64,000 bases of DNA from Rebecca billardiae RCC1528 (Eukaryota > Haptophyta): NCBI GenBank assembly GCA_965240325.2, contig OZ251227.1:992001-1056000 (forward strand), read 5' to 3'. Shown in pieces: positions 50,483-60,224 of this stretch. The translations under genes and the position numbers were made by a program. The first letter of the stretch is position 1. Every line of letters starts with the position of its first letter. The notes below the pieces were generated by a model. That model did no database searches. It was not told where the DNA came from and saw only the letters and a program-made list of their open reading frames with translations.

Positions 50483-52132
50483 TCAGTACATGCCGCCCGC
50501 ACCCGGTGGGTATCCCAGCACGTTGCGATGCGGGTACGTGTCGTGGACGCTGCGGCCGAGCTCGTAAGGCAGGGGGTAATTTGCATACAGGTCGAGGGCC
50601 GTGGCGCTGCGCTCACGAGCGTCGTACGGCGCGAGAGGTGGCGCGTAAGCCCCATCTGCAGCGTAGGGCGGGGCATCGTACAACCCGCGTGCCGAGTAGG
50701 GCGAGCGCTCCAGGTACGCTTGCCGATGCCCGTATCCGTATCCACCGATGATCCCCTCAGCCGAGCCACCCGCCTGCCGCGTCAGCACGCCTTCGGCCTC
50801 ACCGGCGGCGGCACCAAACGGGGGCATCATCGGGCCGATGGCGCCGTACGCCGGCGGAGCCAGCGGCGGGTAGTAGCCAGGATGGTGCTCTGCGGAGTAC
50901 GGAGGCGGCAGGTACGGATCGTCAAGGCGGTAGCGCCCGTATCGCCCGATCCCACCACGCCAGTGCGCCGGCAGCCTCGCTTGGTGAGCCGGGACAGGAC
51001 CGTACGCGCCGGGCTGATAGTACGGGTGCACCTCAGACGAGCCGTGCGGCGGCGCTTCGCGACGCGGTTGCGTCGTCGGTCGCGCCCACCGAGGTGGCAG
51101 CTCGGCAGGATCGTCATCGAGGCTCGCTATGTGCGCCACGGCTGGGTCAGCGTGCGAAGGTCGGTGCTCGATCTCCGCTGCGCGCGCCGCGTGGACATCA
51201 GGCGCTCGCTCGACGGTGCCGCCCGCGAGACTGGCGCTGGTCGCCGCCGGCACAGCGGATGCCGCTGCCGCTGCGCGCTCGGTCGGACAAATCCGCGTGG
51301 CTGTGACGATGGGAGCAGCATTCACCAGAAGCACTCGTGCCTCGGTGGGCACCTCGGCAGACGACGGGTCGATCTGATTGGCAGCCACGGGCGCCGCGCC
51401 GGCGCGTCGCGGATGCGCCTGCACAGGGTGCGCATCGACGCGCTTCGTCGCAACGACGGGCGCTGAGATCGGGACTGCTTTGACCGTGTTGATCGGGTAG
51501 GCAGTCGCCACCTGCTGTGGTGGCTGCCCAGCCTCGTCGCGCCGCGCAGCGGCACCCATCACCTCGTGAAACTTGATGCGCTGCCGCCGGTTCTGGAACC
51601 ACACCTGCACCGATCGTGGGTTCATGCTCAGCGAGCGTGCGATCGTCGTACGCATGTGCGCACTGGGCACCGGATTCACGTCAAAGATGCGCGTGAGCAC
51701 CTGCACCTGCTCGTTGGTAAAGATGGTGCGGCGGTTACGCGGCGGATCGGGTAGTAGGCCGGGCGCATCGCTCCCTGGCCCCGGCGAGCTCGCCGCGAGC
51801 ACGGCCTCGGCCGAGAGTGCAGACGGGTCGGCGCCCGTCGGGAGCGGCTCGGCCGACGACTGCGTGAGCGAGCCGTCGACGGAGGCGAGGAGTGCGTGGA
51901 CGGAAGCGTCGGCGCGCGCTTCCCACTGCGCGTCCACCCCTTCCCGCTCCGACTCCTCGTCGGGCACGCTCGCCGCGACACCAGGCGTGATCATACTGGC
52001 ACGACCCAGCCTGGGCGGAGGTCCGCCTGGCTTCCACGCCAGCTCGAAGCTCGTCGCTGGAGAAGCTGCAGTCGATCGGCTGCTGGGCTCGCGCACGCGT
52101 TCGCACCGGTACTGATCATCGATGATGATCAT
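50483..52132 (-). CDS. Homeodomain transcription factor with Tyr/Pro/Gly-rich C-terminus
   Basis: 549 aa. The homeodomain spans about 130-190: RNRRTIFTNEQVQVLTRIF for helix 1, then helix 2, then recognition helix SVQVWFQNRRQRIKFHEV near 177-193. Trp, Phe, Asn and Arg of the WFQNRR core are all present, and the spacing is that of a typical 60-residue domain, not TALE. The N-terminal 125 residues are acidic and Ser/Ala-rich. The C-terminal 200 residues are rich in Tyr, Pro and Gly (GRYGRYRLDDPYLPPPYSAE), a low-complexity, prion-like composition that may act in activation or condensation. Paired-like or fungal-type classification is not possible by eye. Confidence 0.82.
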   Translation of the reverse strand: MIIIDDQYRCERVREPSSRSTAASPATSFELAWKPGGPPPRLGRASMITPGVAASVPDEESEREGVDAQWEARADASVHALLASVDGSLTQSSAEPLPTGADPSALSAEAVLAASSPGPGSDAPGLLPDPPRNRRTIFTNEQVQVLTRIFDVNPVPSAHMRTTIARSLSMNPRSVQVWFQNRRQRIKFHEVMGAAARRDEAGQPPQQVATAYPINTVKAVPISAPVVATKRVDAHPVQAHPRRAGAAPVAANQIDPSSAEVPTEARVLLVNAAPIVTATRICPTERAAAAASAVPAATSASLAGGTVERAPDVHAARAAEIEHRPSHADPAVAHIASLDDDPAELPPRWARPTTQPRREAPPHGSSEVHPYYQPGAYGPVPAHQARLPAHWRGGIGRYGRYRLDDPYLPPPYSAEHHPGYYPPLAPPAYGAIGPMMPPFGAAAGEAEGVLTRQAGGSAEGIIGGYGYGHRQAYLERSPYSARGLYDAPPYAADGAYAPPLAPYDARERSATALDLYANYPLPYELGRSVHDTYPHRNVLGYPPGAGGMY

Positions 52133-52829
52133 GATGATCTTGCTGACGAAACGACATCATGACAAGGGCCGTGACCAGCAAACGCTTGGAGCTCTGTGCA
52201 GGTATTTGATGGTCCTTTGATGGCGGTACAACGAGGAAAATAAGGGAAAGCGAGCGCGGATTTGTGATTGGCCCGTTCGTCGCTCCGTACCACATATGTA
52301 TCCCGAGCGCTATTCATCAGGTTACCCAAACCACATATCTACGTACCTCGATCCGACTCATATTTGGAAAGGAACCTCATAGTATGATGATACTCACATA
52401 TATCTAGTGGCTTACATAAACGCCCTTGCTTACTAAGAATAAGAGACGCACACAGCTCAGGCAGGCGAATGTGTATGTACAATCCAGATGCGCGAACCAG
52501 AGAATCCCCATCAAATTATTGTGATGATGAAACTCTAATAAGCGGCATACCCATTTTCCAGTGCGAACATTCTCGTTGTGAGAGAACTAAACGACCCTCC
52601 CAAAACTGCTGTGGGCTTGCTTATCCAAGTACCCCGCACATGTAATTTTCGGCAGGGATGAATATTCGTCGCCGAAAGCCACTCATGCATGAATAACATC
52701 CTAATAAATCATTTATACACCGGTTGAGGAACCGTCTCACCTATGATGAAGATGTACATCACCATTAATAGTGATGACTCACGAACAGGTGCGCGCGGGC
52801 GCCTGGCCCTGCGGCTGGGCCGCCCCAGC
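52133..52829. other. AT-richer intergenic region
   Basis: Upstream of the homeodomain gene. Contains the 35-bp dispersed repeat at 52430-52464 and otherwise only short unbiased frames. Confidence 0.45.
52430..52464 (+). repeat. 35-bp dispersed repeat, copy 1
   Basis: Identical over 35 bp to 59652-59686 in the same orientation, beginning TTACTAAGAATAAG and ending CAGCTCAGGCAG. Read on the minus strand both copies give LPELCASLILSK, a possible transposon coding remnant. Confidence 0.8.
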
Positions 52830-52836
52830 CTGTGCC

Positions 52837-53913
52837 CAAGGGTGGTCAGGGTCGCCGACTCCAGCGGAGCCCGGCGCCGGAGGTTCACCTCCGATTTTTT
52901 GCAGCGGCGCGGCGCGCGGGGCCGCCGCCGCTGTGGCGGGCCGCTCGGGGCGTGCACGGCGTGGGCTCGTGCGGCCGCTGCCGCGCACGCCGAGCGATCC
53001 GGCGCGGGCTCGCGGCTTGTCGATGGCCTCGCGCGCCGCAGCGCGACGCGCGCCTTGCCTAGCTTCGCCTGTCTCGCGCCTTGGCCGCCGTGCACGCGTG
53101 CGCCGCCAAACCGCAAGCTCGGCATACCTCTCAGCCGAGCGTGCACGTGCCTTGCGCGACGCGACGCGGGCTTTGCCGCCAGGCGATGTAGGCGTAGTGC
53201 GAGCGCGCGCCGTGAAGCCTCAGCGCGGATCGAGAGTGTCTTCAACGTCTCGGTCAGCTGTCGACAACTGCTGACGCATCGACCACCAATGGACATCACG
53301 GTCCTCCGTTGAACGATGGGATATCGCGACGCTGCGACTCGTGAAGACTAGTCGAGCGTTGTAGCCAAAACGATGAACGCCACTATGACGTGTGTGTGAG
53401 CCTTGCGTGACGATGCGACGTGACGATCGCCCCGGCAAGAGAGTCAGTCGTGCAGCTTTCAGCACTGCTCAACGAACAGACGGTCCACGCGCGTACGCGG
53501 CCTCATTTCATTGTTCTCGATCCGCGCTGAGGCTTCACGGCGCGCGCTCGCACTACGCCTACATCGCCTGGCGGCAATGCCCGCGTCGCGTCGCGCAAGG
53601 CACGTGCACGCTCGGCTGAGAGGTATGCCGAGCTTGCGGTTTGGCGGCGCACGCGTGCACGGCGGCCAAGGCGCGAGACAGGCGAAGCTAGGCAAGGCGC
53701 GCGTCGCGCTGCGGCGCGCGAGGCCATCGACAAGCCGCGAGCCCGCGCCGGATCGCTCGGCGTGCGCGGCAGCGGCCGCACGAGCCCACGCCGTGCACGC
53801 CCCGAGCGGCCCGCCACAGCGGCGGCGGCCCCGCGCGCCGCGCCGCTGCAAAAAATCGGAGGTGAACCTCCGGCGCCGGGCTCCGCTGGAGTCGGCGACC
53901 CTGACCACCCTTG
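52837..53913. mobile_element. Foldback DNA element FB2 with 7-bp target-site duplication
   Basis: Arms at 52837-53235 and 53515-53913 are each 399 bp and almost perfectly complementary (one mismatch noticed: GGGCTTTGCC versus GGGCATTGCC). The spacer is 279 bp without a transposase. Termini are CAAGGGTGGTCAGGG and complement. The 7-mer CTGTGCC abuts both ends (52830-52836 and 53914-53920). Terminus, arm length and the internal TTCACCTC-plus-T-run landmark match FB1 at 24979-26084. Every open frame inside one arm has an antisense twin in the other, so none is taken as a gene. Confidence 0.92.
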
Positions 53914-53920
53914 CTGTGCC

Positions 53921-55108
53921 CGTCATTCGGGCCACGCTCTTCTGAGCCGGAGCAATCCTCCACGGTTCGGTATGCTCTCTCTCTCTCGGGCCACGGCGAG
54001 CAGCAGCTCATGTGAGATCGAGTCAGACTTGCACCCAGGCCCACAGCAGTCACGCACACGGCACAGGCGCCCGATGGATTCACCCCCGGAACCAAGCCGC
54101 AAGCAGACGCGACCGCCACGGCCTGCAATGTGCGCACGAGGGGTATTGATGAGAGGTGACATGCGTGTTCAGTTGTCGAGGCTTTCATGCTGTCGACGAC
54201 GGGCTTGGTCACCTACTTCCCATCTGCCTGCCCTGCGCTGGCCACTGGCACTGCGAGGCCAAGACCCGACAGTCGTACGCGGACCCGAACCCGCACATCT
54301 GACAAGTGACATCCCTGCTGCCTCTGTCACCAACTGGCAACTGTCATCTGAAGTGCGGCGCGCAACAAGCGCCACCGTCATATGGTCATTCGCGATCGGC
54401 CGAAGGCACGCGCAACCAGCGCGAATGTTGTCCAATAGCTGCGAGCGCTCTCATCGAGCGCGCCTGCACGTTCCGTCGTCGCACGTCGCCCGCGGCCCGC
54501 GCCGCGGCGGCACCCGCTTGCTCACTCAGGGAGCGCCAGGATGCACTCCGGACCGATCAGGGGCCGAGCAATGTGAATGAGCCATTCGGTGCGTGCCCTG
54601 CGCAGTGGGCGTTGGCGCCGGGTGCCCGCTTCGCCGTTCGATCTCGCCCTCGGCGCCCTGCTGACCGCTTGAGCGCGCGCACCAGATGCGCATTCGCACG
54701 CGTACGTGCCGTGTCCTGCGAGTGCTGCGCGCAGCTCAGCTGAGCTCGGATGTCAGTACGTGTCTGGCAGGCTCCCAGAGACGCGGCCTGCCATCTCGTG
54801 TACAGTTCAGGCGCAGCCGTCTGCAGCGCTGAGAGAGAACTTCAGAGAACGCGGCTGGCGGTTGCCAGCGCTTGACTCCAGCCGGTATAGCGATTTGCAC
54901 CGGACGGAATGAATTCAATGATGCCGGTGCCGAGTTGGACCGGTCCCGCGGGCCGCGCCGCCGGTGTGAGTGAGAACCGATCCGCGGATCCAGCGGAGGC
55001 GCCGGAGTCGGGCATCGACCACGGCGCGGGCGGGCGTCAGGGAGATATTATTGGGCCTGTAATAACAATAAGCACTTTTTCTCTCGATACAGTTCAGACT
55101 CGAATTTG

Positions 55109-55112
<4 letters not shown>
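53921..55112. other. Intergenic, nothing recognised
   Basis: Spacer of mixed composition between FB2 and the microsatellite cluster. Short frames without bias. Confidence 0.4.
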
Positions 55113-55384
<272 letters not shown>

Positions 55385-55388
<4 letters not shown>

Positions 55389-55706
55389 AGGGAACGCGTC
55401 TCGAGGCTTGACGGTCGCGAGGTCGGTCGACGGCTTCGGCTGTTGTTTGCGGTGGTAAGCTCAGCGTGTTTTGTGTGATCGGCTCATGTTTCGTTCATTT
55501 CTAAGAAGCATCTGGAATGCTTCGAGATGTCGCCGCCAGGTCGCCGCCAGCCATGCTGTCCTGCTGTATTTTAGGATGAGGTTCAGGTCGATTTTGGAGG
55601 ATTTTGTGCGAGCGCCGCCGCAGCGGTCGCGCCGCCACTGTGTGACTGCGAGTAAAATGTTGGATTGGAAATTGGAAATCACTGTAGATTGGCGATTCCT
55701 TTGACA
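55385..55706 (-). repeat. 3' LTR of the gag-only element
   Basis: 322 bp, no difference noticed from 58542-58863. Confidence 0.92.
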
Positions 55707-55971
55707 CCCCCCCTCAATCCAATATGCGCTCGTCTGTGAGGACTAAGCTTGGATTATGAGTGATTTTGGGCTTGGTATTGTTTGTGCATCTGTGTGCATG
55801 AGTGAATTGGAGTCAGTAATGGTTGCCAATGCCAGGATACGGGTCATGTGCTGGGACTTCCGTGTGACGGTTTTGAGTAACCCGAGTCAGTCCTGGGCTT
55901 ATTTGCACCATATGTTCACTCTTTGGCCTTGATTTTGGACCTTGTTATTGGGTCATGCCCTGCCTTGATAG

Positions 55972-58542
55972 TTAATCATAGGCATCCGGAGCAGGAATAT
56001 CCAGGAAATGGATACGCTCCTTGGGAAATTTGTTGGCTCCCTTGTTTTTGCCTTTGTTGTAATTGTTGGCCTTGGGGCGTAGCTCTGGGTGGAGCTTCCA
56101 ACACTGCTGGGCAGTATGGTTCTTGAGACCACAGTGAGTGCACCGTTTGCCGGTGTCCGAGTTATTCGGCCCGCTCTCGCCATTGGCTGGAGCCTTTTGG
56201 GCCTGAGCGGCGAAGAATTCGGCGCCCTCAAAGTCACCGCGTCGCCGCGTGCCTTGCTGATAATCAGCATTTTGGCGTATCTTGGAATAGTTTTCGGTCT
56301 CTCTCCCCTTGGTATTGTTCTGATGGAGTAGCTTCATTGAGCCGTGCCGTTTGTAGGCATCTTCCATCTGGGCCATTATCTGGTCAGTGTTATCCACAAA
56401 TTGCTCGGGCGTGAGCGCTCCGAAGTGCGAGATAACTGACTCGTAGACTTGGGGATGGTCGTGCATGCTGTTATACAGCTTGAAGACCAACATCGTAGCA
56501 TCGTCCAGATTCCCATATCGAGATGAGCGGACTTGCTCGACGGATTTCTTGATAATGTCCGATGCGCCAATGGGCGACACCTTTGTCGGGTATAACTTCA
56601 GGAATTCATCCCTGAGTTCGGACATAGTTGTGATCTTGAGCTCGCGCTCAAATATCTGTAGCAGCAGCGCCAGATCCAAGTAGTTCTTGGTCGGATCGCT
56701 GATGTGCAGCTTCGATTCCAGATAGGCGAATAACTGAGGCTCGATAGAGTCCTTCAGCTGCTTGAATATCGCTGCCGCAGATCGATCGTAGACCGATCCG
56801 ATCTTGTTGGCGTCAGCGTTGTCAGCCTTGTATGGATCGATTTTGGCTGCGTCTTTCACCCATTTGTCTTTGGCAATGAGTTGAAAGCCGGATAGCTTGC
56901 TATCCTTGGGCTCCATTATGTCCGGTGTGACATCTGAGGATTTGCCCTTGTAGTAGGTGCTCACTTCTGCGAGTGCATCCCGTATCGCGCTGTGTACCGC
57001 GCGCTTGGATTTCAGAGCTGACTGTGTCAGCTTGTGTGTGGCGGGTGTATCCACTCCTGCCGAGGATTCGCGTGCCATGAACACACGTTCCTTCTTGGTT
57101 GGATTAGAGTCTGTGACTCCTCCTTCGATGACTATCCAGTCACGTTTCTTCGACTCAAGTGCATTGGTCGATGTGTCGCGCGCGCTCTGTGGCGATTCGC
57201 GCTCTACCTTCGAGCGAGGAGTGACCCTCGTCGAGGCTGTGGTGCCTTCTTTGGGCTTCTTCACGCTCGTTCTGTCCAGCGGTGATGCATGTGCATCCGC
57301 GGCAGCTTCGGCGGAATACTCTTCCTTGCAAGAGTGTGGCGTTGTGATGGCTGACGCAGCTGATGCATGCGCACGCGCGTCGCGCTCGCCAACTTGGTTT
57401 TGCTGCGGCTTTGCCGTCAAGCAGGTGTATGATGCCCCCCCTGCATCGCATGCGCTTCCTACGTTCGACGCGAGTCGATACGTGCCAGACGAGGACTCTG
57501 CCGTCTCTGCGGCGGTCATCTCGCGGCTGCTTGTGTCGCTCGTGGCGAGCAGCTCGGCTTCGGAAGCCATCGTGAGTCTGGTAATTTTGGGGTAAACGTA
57601 TTTGTTTGGGTCAGGCGCATCAACAATAAATGCGGCCGCTGACTTAATGCTTGAGTTCGCTGTGACAGAGTCACGCGTCGTCGCATCTTGGAGCATAGTT
57701 TGCTCTGCCAGACCATACAGGTCGTTTGAGTCGCACTCATCGGTGCTAACAAGGTCATCGTTCGATCGGTCAGACTCAGACACAGAGTCGTGCGAGCGAG
57801 GCTGCAGACTGACTGCGGTCACGACCGCGCTGTCATTGGCGGCGGCCAGAAGGCCAGCACGCCGAGCAGCGTTGGCAGGCTCGAGGGCCTCGACGGTCGG
57901 AGCGGCATCAGCGGCAGCAGCGTCGAGCGCTACATCTGCCCCGGAACGCTCGGTGACCTCGTTCGATGACTCGGAGGCCGCAAGGCACTCCTTGAGCTGC
58001 GGGCTCTCAGCCGCGCGCTCTTGAACCGCGCTCGCGGGCGCAGAGTCCCGGGCGGTAGTTGTTGAGATCCCCTGCGCAACGACGTGCGTGCGGATGGAGT
58101 GGCGCGATGGCGGGGGATGCGAGCGGCAACGCTCCTCCTCACCGCGCTGTGCGCGAACCTCCTCCTCAAGGTGATCCTTGATGTCGGCTCGAGGCCTTGC
58201 GTGCGATGCAGCATTGCGCGCATACGACACGATGCTGCCTGAGTTCAGGTCAGCGATGTTGCCAGGCCCGGAGGCGCTGGAGATGGGCTTGCGGAGAAGC
58301 GTGAGCTTCTCGCCTTGCCGGTTCTTCTCAGCCTGCATGCCCCTCAGGGCAGCCGCGAGGTAGTCTGGCGTGCGCTTGCGCGCAACCGCCGATGAGCCGC
58401 GCGGCATTGCCGCGCGCTCGGCCACGCCTGGCTTCAACCCAATGAGGGGAGCAACTGGGGCGGGCTGACGGCCGTTCACGTCCTTGCCGCTGTTCTCGTC
58501 GTCTCCATCCTTGCCCAAGTTCTCCCAGCACCGTGCTAGCAT
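55972..58542 (-). CDS. Gag-like polyprotein of the LTR retrotransposon with CCHC zinc knuckle
   Basis: 856 aa. The first base of the ATG is the last base of the 5' LTR, so there is no leader between LTR and coding region. Residues about 1-540 are Ser/Ala/Asp-rich and look disordered. About 565-800 is a helical capsid-like region (FKQLKDSIEPQLFAYLESKL, FERELKITTMSELRDEFLKL, YESVISHFGALTPEQFV). A single nucleocapsid knuckle, CTHCGLKNHTAQQC (C-x2-C-x4-H-x4-C), lies at about 813-826, followed by a basic tail. The ~540-residue N-terminal extension is unusually long for Gag. The protein would package element RNA; lacking Pol, it needs enzymes supplied in trans. Confidence 0.85.
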   Translation of the reverse strand: MLARCWENLGKDGDDENSGKDVNGRQPAPVAPLIGLKPGVAERAAMPRGSSAVARKRTPDYLAAALRGMQAEKNRQGEKLTLLRKPISSASGPGNIADLNSGSIVSYARNAASHARPRADIKDHLEEEVRAQRGEEERCRSHPPPSRHSIRTHVVAQGISTTTARDSAPASAVQERAAESPQLKECLAASESSNEVTERSGADVALDAAAADAAPTVEALEPANAARRAGLLAAANDSAVVTAVSLQPRSHDSVSESDRSNDDLVSTDECDSNDLYGLAEQTMLQDATTRDSVTANSSIKSAAAFIVDAPDPNKYVYPKITRLTMASEAELLATSDTSSREMTAAETAESSSGTYRLASNVGSACDAGGASYTCLTAKPQQNQVGERDARAHASAASAITTPHSCKEEYSAEAAADAHASPLDRTSVKKPKEGTTASTRVTPRSKVERESPQSARDTSTNALESKKRDWIVIEGGVTDSNPTKKERVFMARESSAGVDTPATHKLTQSALKSKRAVHSAIRDALAEVSTYYKGKSSDVTPDIMEPKDSKLSGFQLIAKDKWVKDAAKIDPYKADNADANKIGSVYDRSAAAIFKQLKDSIEPQLFAYLESKLHISDPTKNYLDLALLLQIFERELKITTMSELRDEFLKLYPTKVSPIGASDIIKKSVEQVRSSRYGNLDDATMLVFKLYNSMHDHPQVYESVISHFGALTPEQFVDNTDQIMAQMEDAYKRHGSMKLLHQNNTKGRETENYSKIRQNADYQQGTRRRGDFEGAEFFAAQAQKAPANGESGPNNSDTGKRCTHCGLKNHTAQQCWKLHPELRPKANNYNKGKNKGANKFPKERIHFLDIPAPDAYD

Positions 58543-58863
58543 GTCAGGGAACGCGTCTCGAGGCTTGACGGTCGCGAGGTCGGTCGACGGCTTCGGCTGT
58601 TGTTTGCGGTGGTAAGCTCAGCGTGTTTTGTGTGATCGGCTCATGTTTCGTTCATTTCTAAGAAGCATCTGGAATGCTTCGAGATGTCGCCGCCAGGTCG
58701 CCGCCAGCCATGCTGTCCTGCTGTATTTTAGGATGAGGTTCAGGTCGATTTTGGAGGATTTTGTGCGAGCGCCGCCGCAGCGGTCGCGCCGCCACTGTGT
58801 GACTGCGAGTAAAATGTTGGATTGGAAATTGGAAATCACTGTAGATTGGCGATTCCTTTGACA
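58542..58863 (-). repeat. 5' LTR of the gag-only element
   Basis: 322 bp, starts and ends with the TGTCA/TGACA inverted pair; presumably carries the element promoter. Confidence 0.92.
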
Positions 58864-58880
58864 ATATATATATATGTATG

Positions 58881-58943
<63 letters not shown>

Positions 58944-58945
58944 AT

Positions 58946-59460
58946 TGTCAGGGAACGCGTCTTGAGGCATGACGGTCACGAGGTCGGTTGACGGCTTCGG
59001 CCGTGCGATGTTGCGGGTGTTTTGCGCTGCACAGGCTTCACTTTACCTTCGCCCGCCAGTTCTGATCATCTGGCTTGGAAGCTTCGAGATGAGGTCGGAA
59101 CGTTGGCGTCCATGCTATGTTGCTGTCGATTATTTTATGATCATGCAGGTCCGTGTTGATTTTGGATGATTTTGTGCGAGCGCCGCCGCAGCGGTCGCGC
59201 CGCCACTGTGTGACTGCGAGAAAAATGTTGCCATTGCCGATGTTGGATTGGAGATTGGAAATCACTGTAGATTGGGCATTGGCGATTCCTTTGACCCCCC
59301 CCCCCCCCCTTACAATCCAATATGCGCTCGTCTGTGAGGACTAAGCTTGGATCATGAGTGTTTGTTCAGAGTCTGTGTGCATGAGTGAATTGGAGTCAGT
59401 AATGGTTGCCAATGCCAGGTCATACTGGTCATGTGCTGGGACTTCCGTGTAGCTTGGTTT
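58946..59460 (-). mobile_element. Older, truncated relative of the LTR element
   Basis: Positions 58946-59295 form a diverged LTR (GTCAGGGAACGCGTCTTGAGG at the start, GGCGATTCCTTTGAC at the end) of ~350 bp with indels. A C-run (polypurine tract on the minus strand) and ~150 bp matching the 3' internal region at 55707-55860 follow. The gag and second LTR are missing, so this is a 3'-LTR-plus-UTR remnant in the same orientation as the intact copy and separated from it only by (TA)n. Confidence 0.88.
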
Positions 59461-60224
59461 CTAGGCCCTTTCAGACTGACTCCAGGCCGAAAAACGGCGA
59501 AAATTTGATGATGATGAATGGGGGTTTTGACGCTACAGTAGCTCCAATTAACGGTTTTGCTGGGATCCTTCTTCTAACAAGTTTTTGATGACTCGAAACA
59601 TTACGCTTTGAAACAACAATCAAACGTCGTCGCTCGGCAAACTCGTACAGTTTACTAAGAATAAGAGACGCACACAGCTCAGGCAGACAGTACTCCAGCG
59701 CATACAAGAAGGACAAAAATACGTACTCACTTGTTTCACCCCCGGGGGTATATATCTGATCCCACGTCCGTCCATCGACATAGGCGGATTGGCCCCGGCC
59801 GCCTCCGGGCGAGGCTAGATTTCGTCAATAATGGCGCGTCTTGTTAATAATAGAGAGCGCAATGTAGCTTACGCCTAGAAAAAGCGAAAACTGGCACACG
59901 GTCGATCCTCCGCAACAAGTAACAACCCTCAAAATCGTCCGCCCCCGTCCCCTTTATTATACAGTATTCTTATATTTGATCAAAATAAGATCGATCTTAT
60001 TTTTGACAACTACGCGTAGACTCGTAGAGTGCCAAGGGCCCCCGGCCCCGGGCCGGGGCGCTACGCTGTAGTCGGCTGTACTCGCGCTGGCCGCGCCCGT
60101 CGCCGGCGTCCCGGGTGCTGACTGACTGCGCGGGCCGCCATATATAAAGGTCGTCGAAAGGGCCGGCTGCGCTCAGAACGCGCGGTCATATTACAATATC
60201 TCTAGCTCTCATCTCTCTTAGATC
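59461..60224. other. Intergenic, AT-rich with a palindrome
   Basis: Contains the second 35-bp dispersed repeat (59652-59686), a perfect 22-bp palindrome at 59982-60003 (half-site AAAATAAGATC), and a TATATAAAGG at about 60141-60150 with no gene downstream on that strand. No gene is supported. Confidence 0.5.
59652..59686 (+). repeat. 35-bp dispersed repeat, copy 2
   Basis: Identical to 52430-52464. It sits in a minus-strand frame reading LPELCASLILSKLYEFAERR that may be a decayed transposon gene. Confidence 0.8.

Larger units (their letters stand above)
55385..58863 (-). mobile_element. Non-autonomous gag-only LTR retrotransposon, intact
   Basis: Two 322-bp LTRs, 55385-55706 and 58542-58863, appear identical and end in TGTCA...TGACA. 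The element reads on the minus strand. A purine tract GATTGAGGGGGG abuts the 3' LTR (left side) as a polypurine tract. The flanks are (TA)n on both sides, giving an ATATA duplication that is uninformative in this context. The internal region is ~2.84 kb with one long gag-like frame and no protease, reverse transcriptase, RNase H or integrase, so movement must rely on another element. No standard TGG-type primer-binding site is seen next to the 5' LTR. Identical LTRs imply recent insertion. Confidence 0.92.

Noticed and set aside
52709-53945. Paired ORFs in both arms of FB2, and likewise in FB1
   Set aside because: They are the same DNA read twice through an inverted repeat; no start, stop or motif supports a gene.
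60141-60150. TATATAAAGG as a promoter
   Set aside because: No gene starts downstream on the plus strand, and the ABCG gene ends here from the other side.
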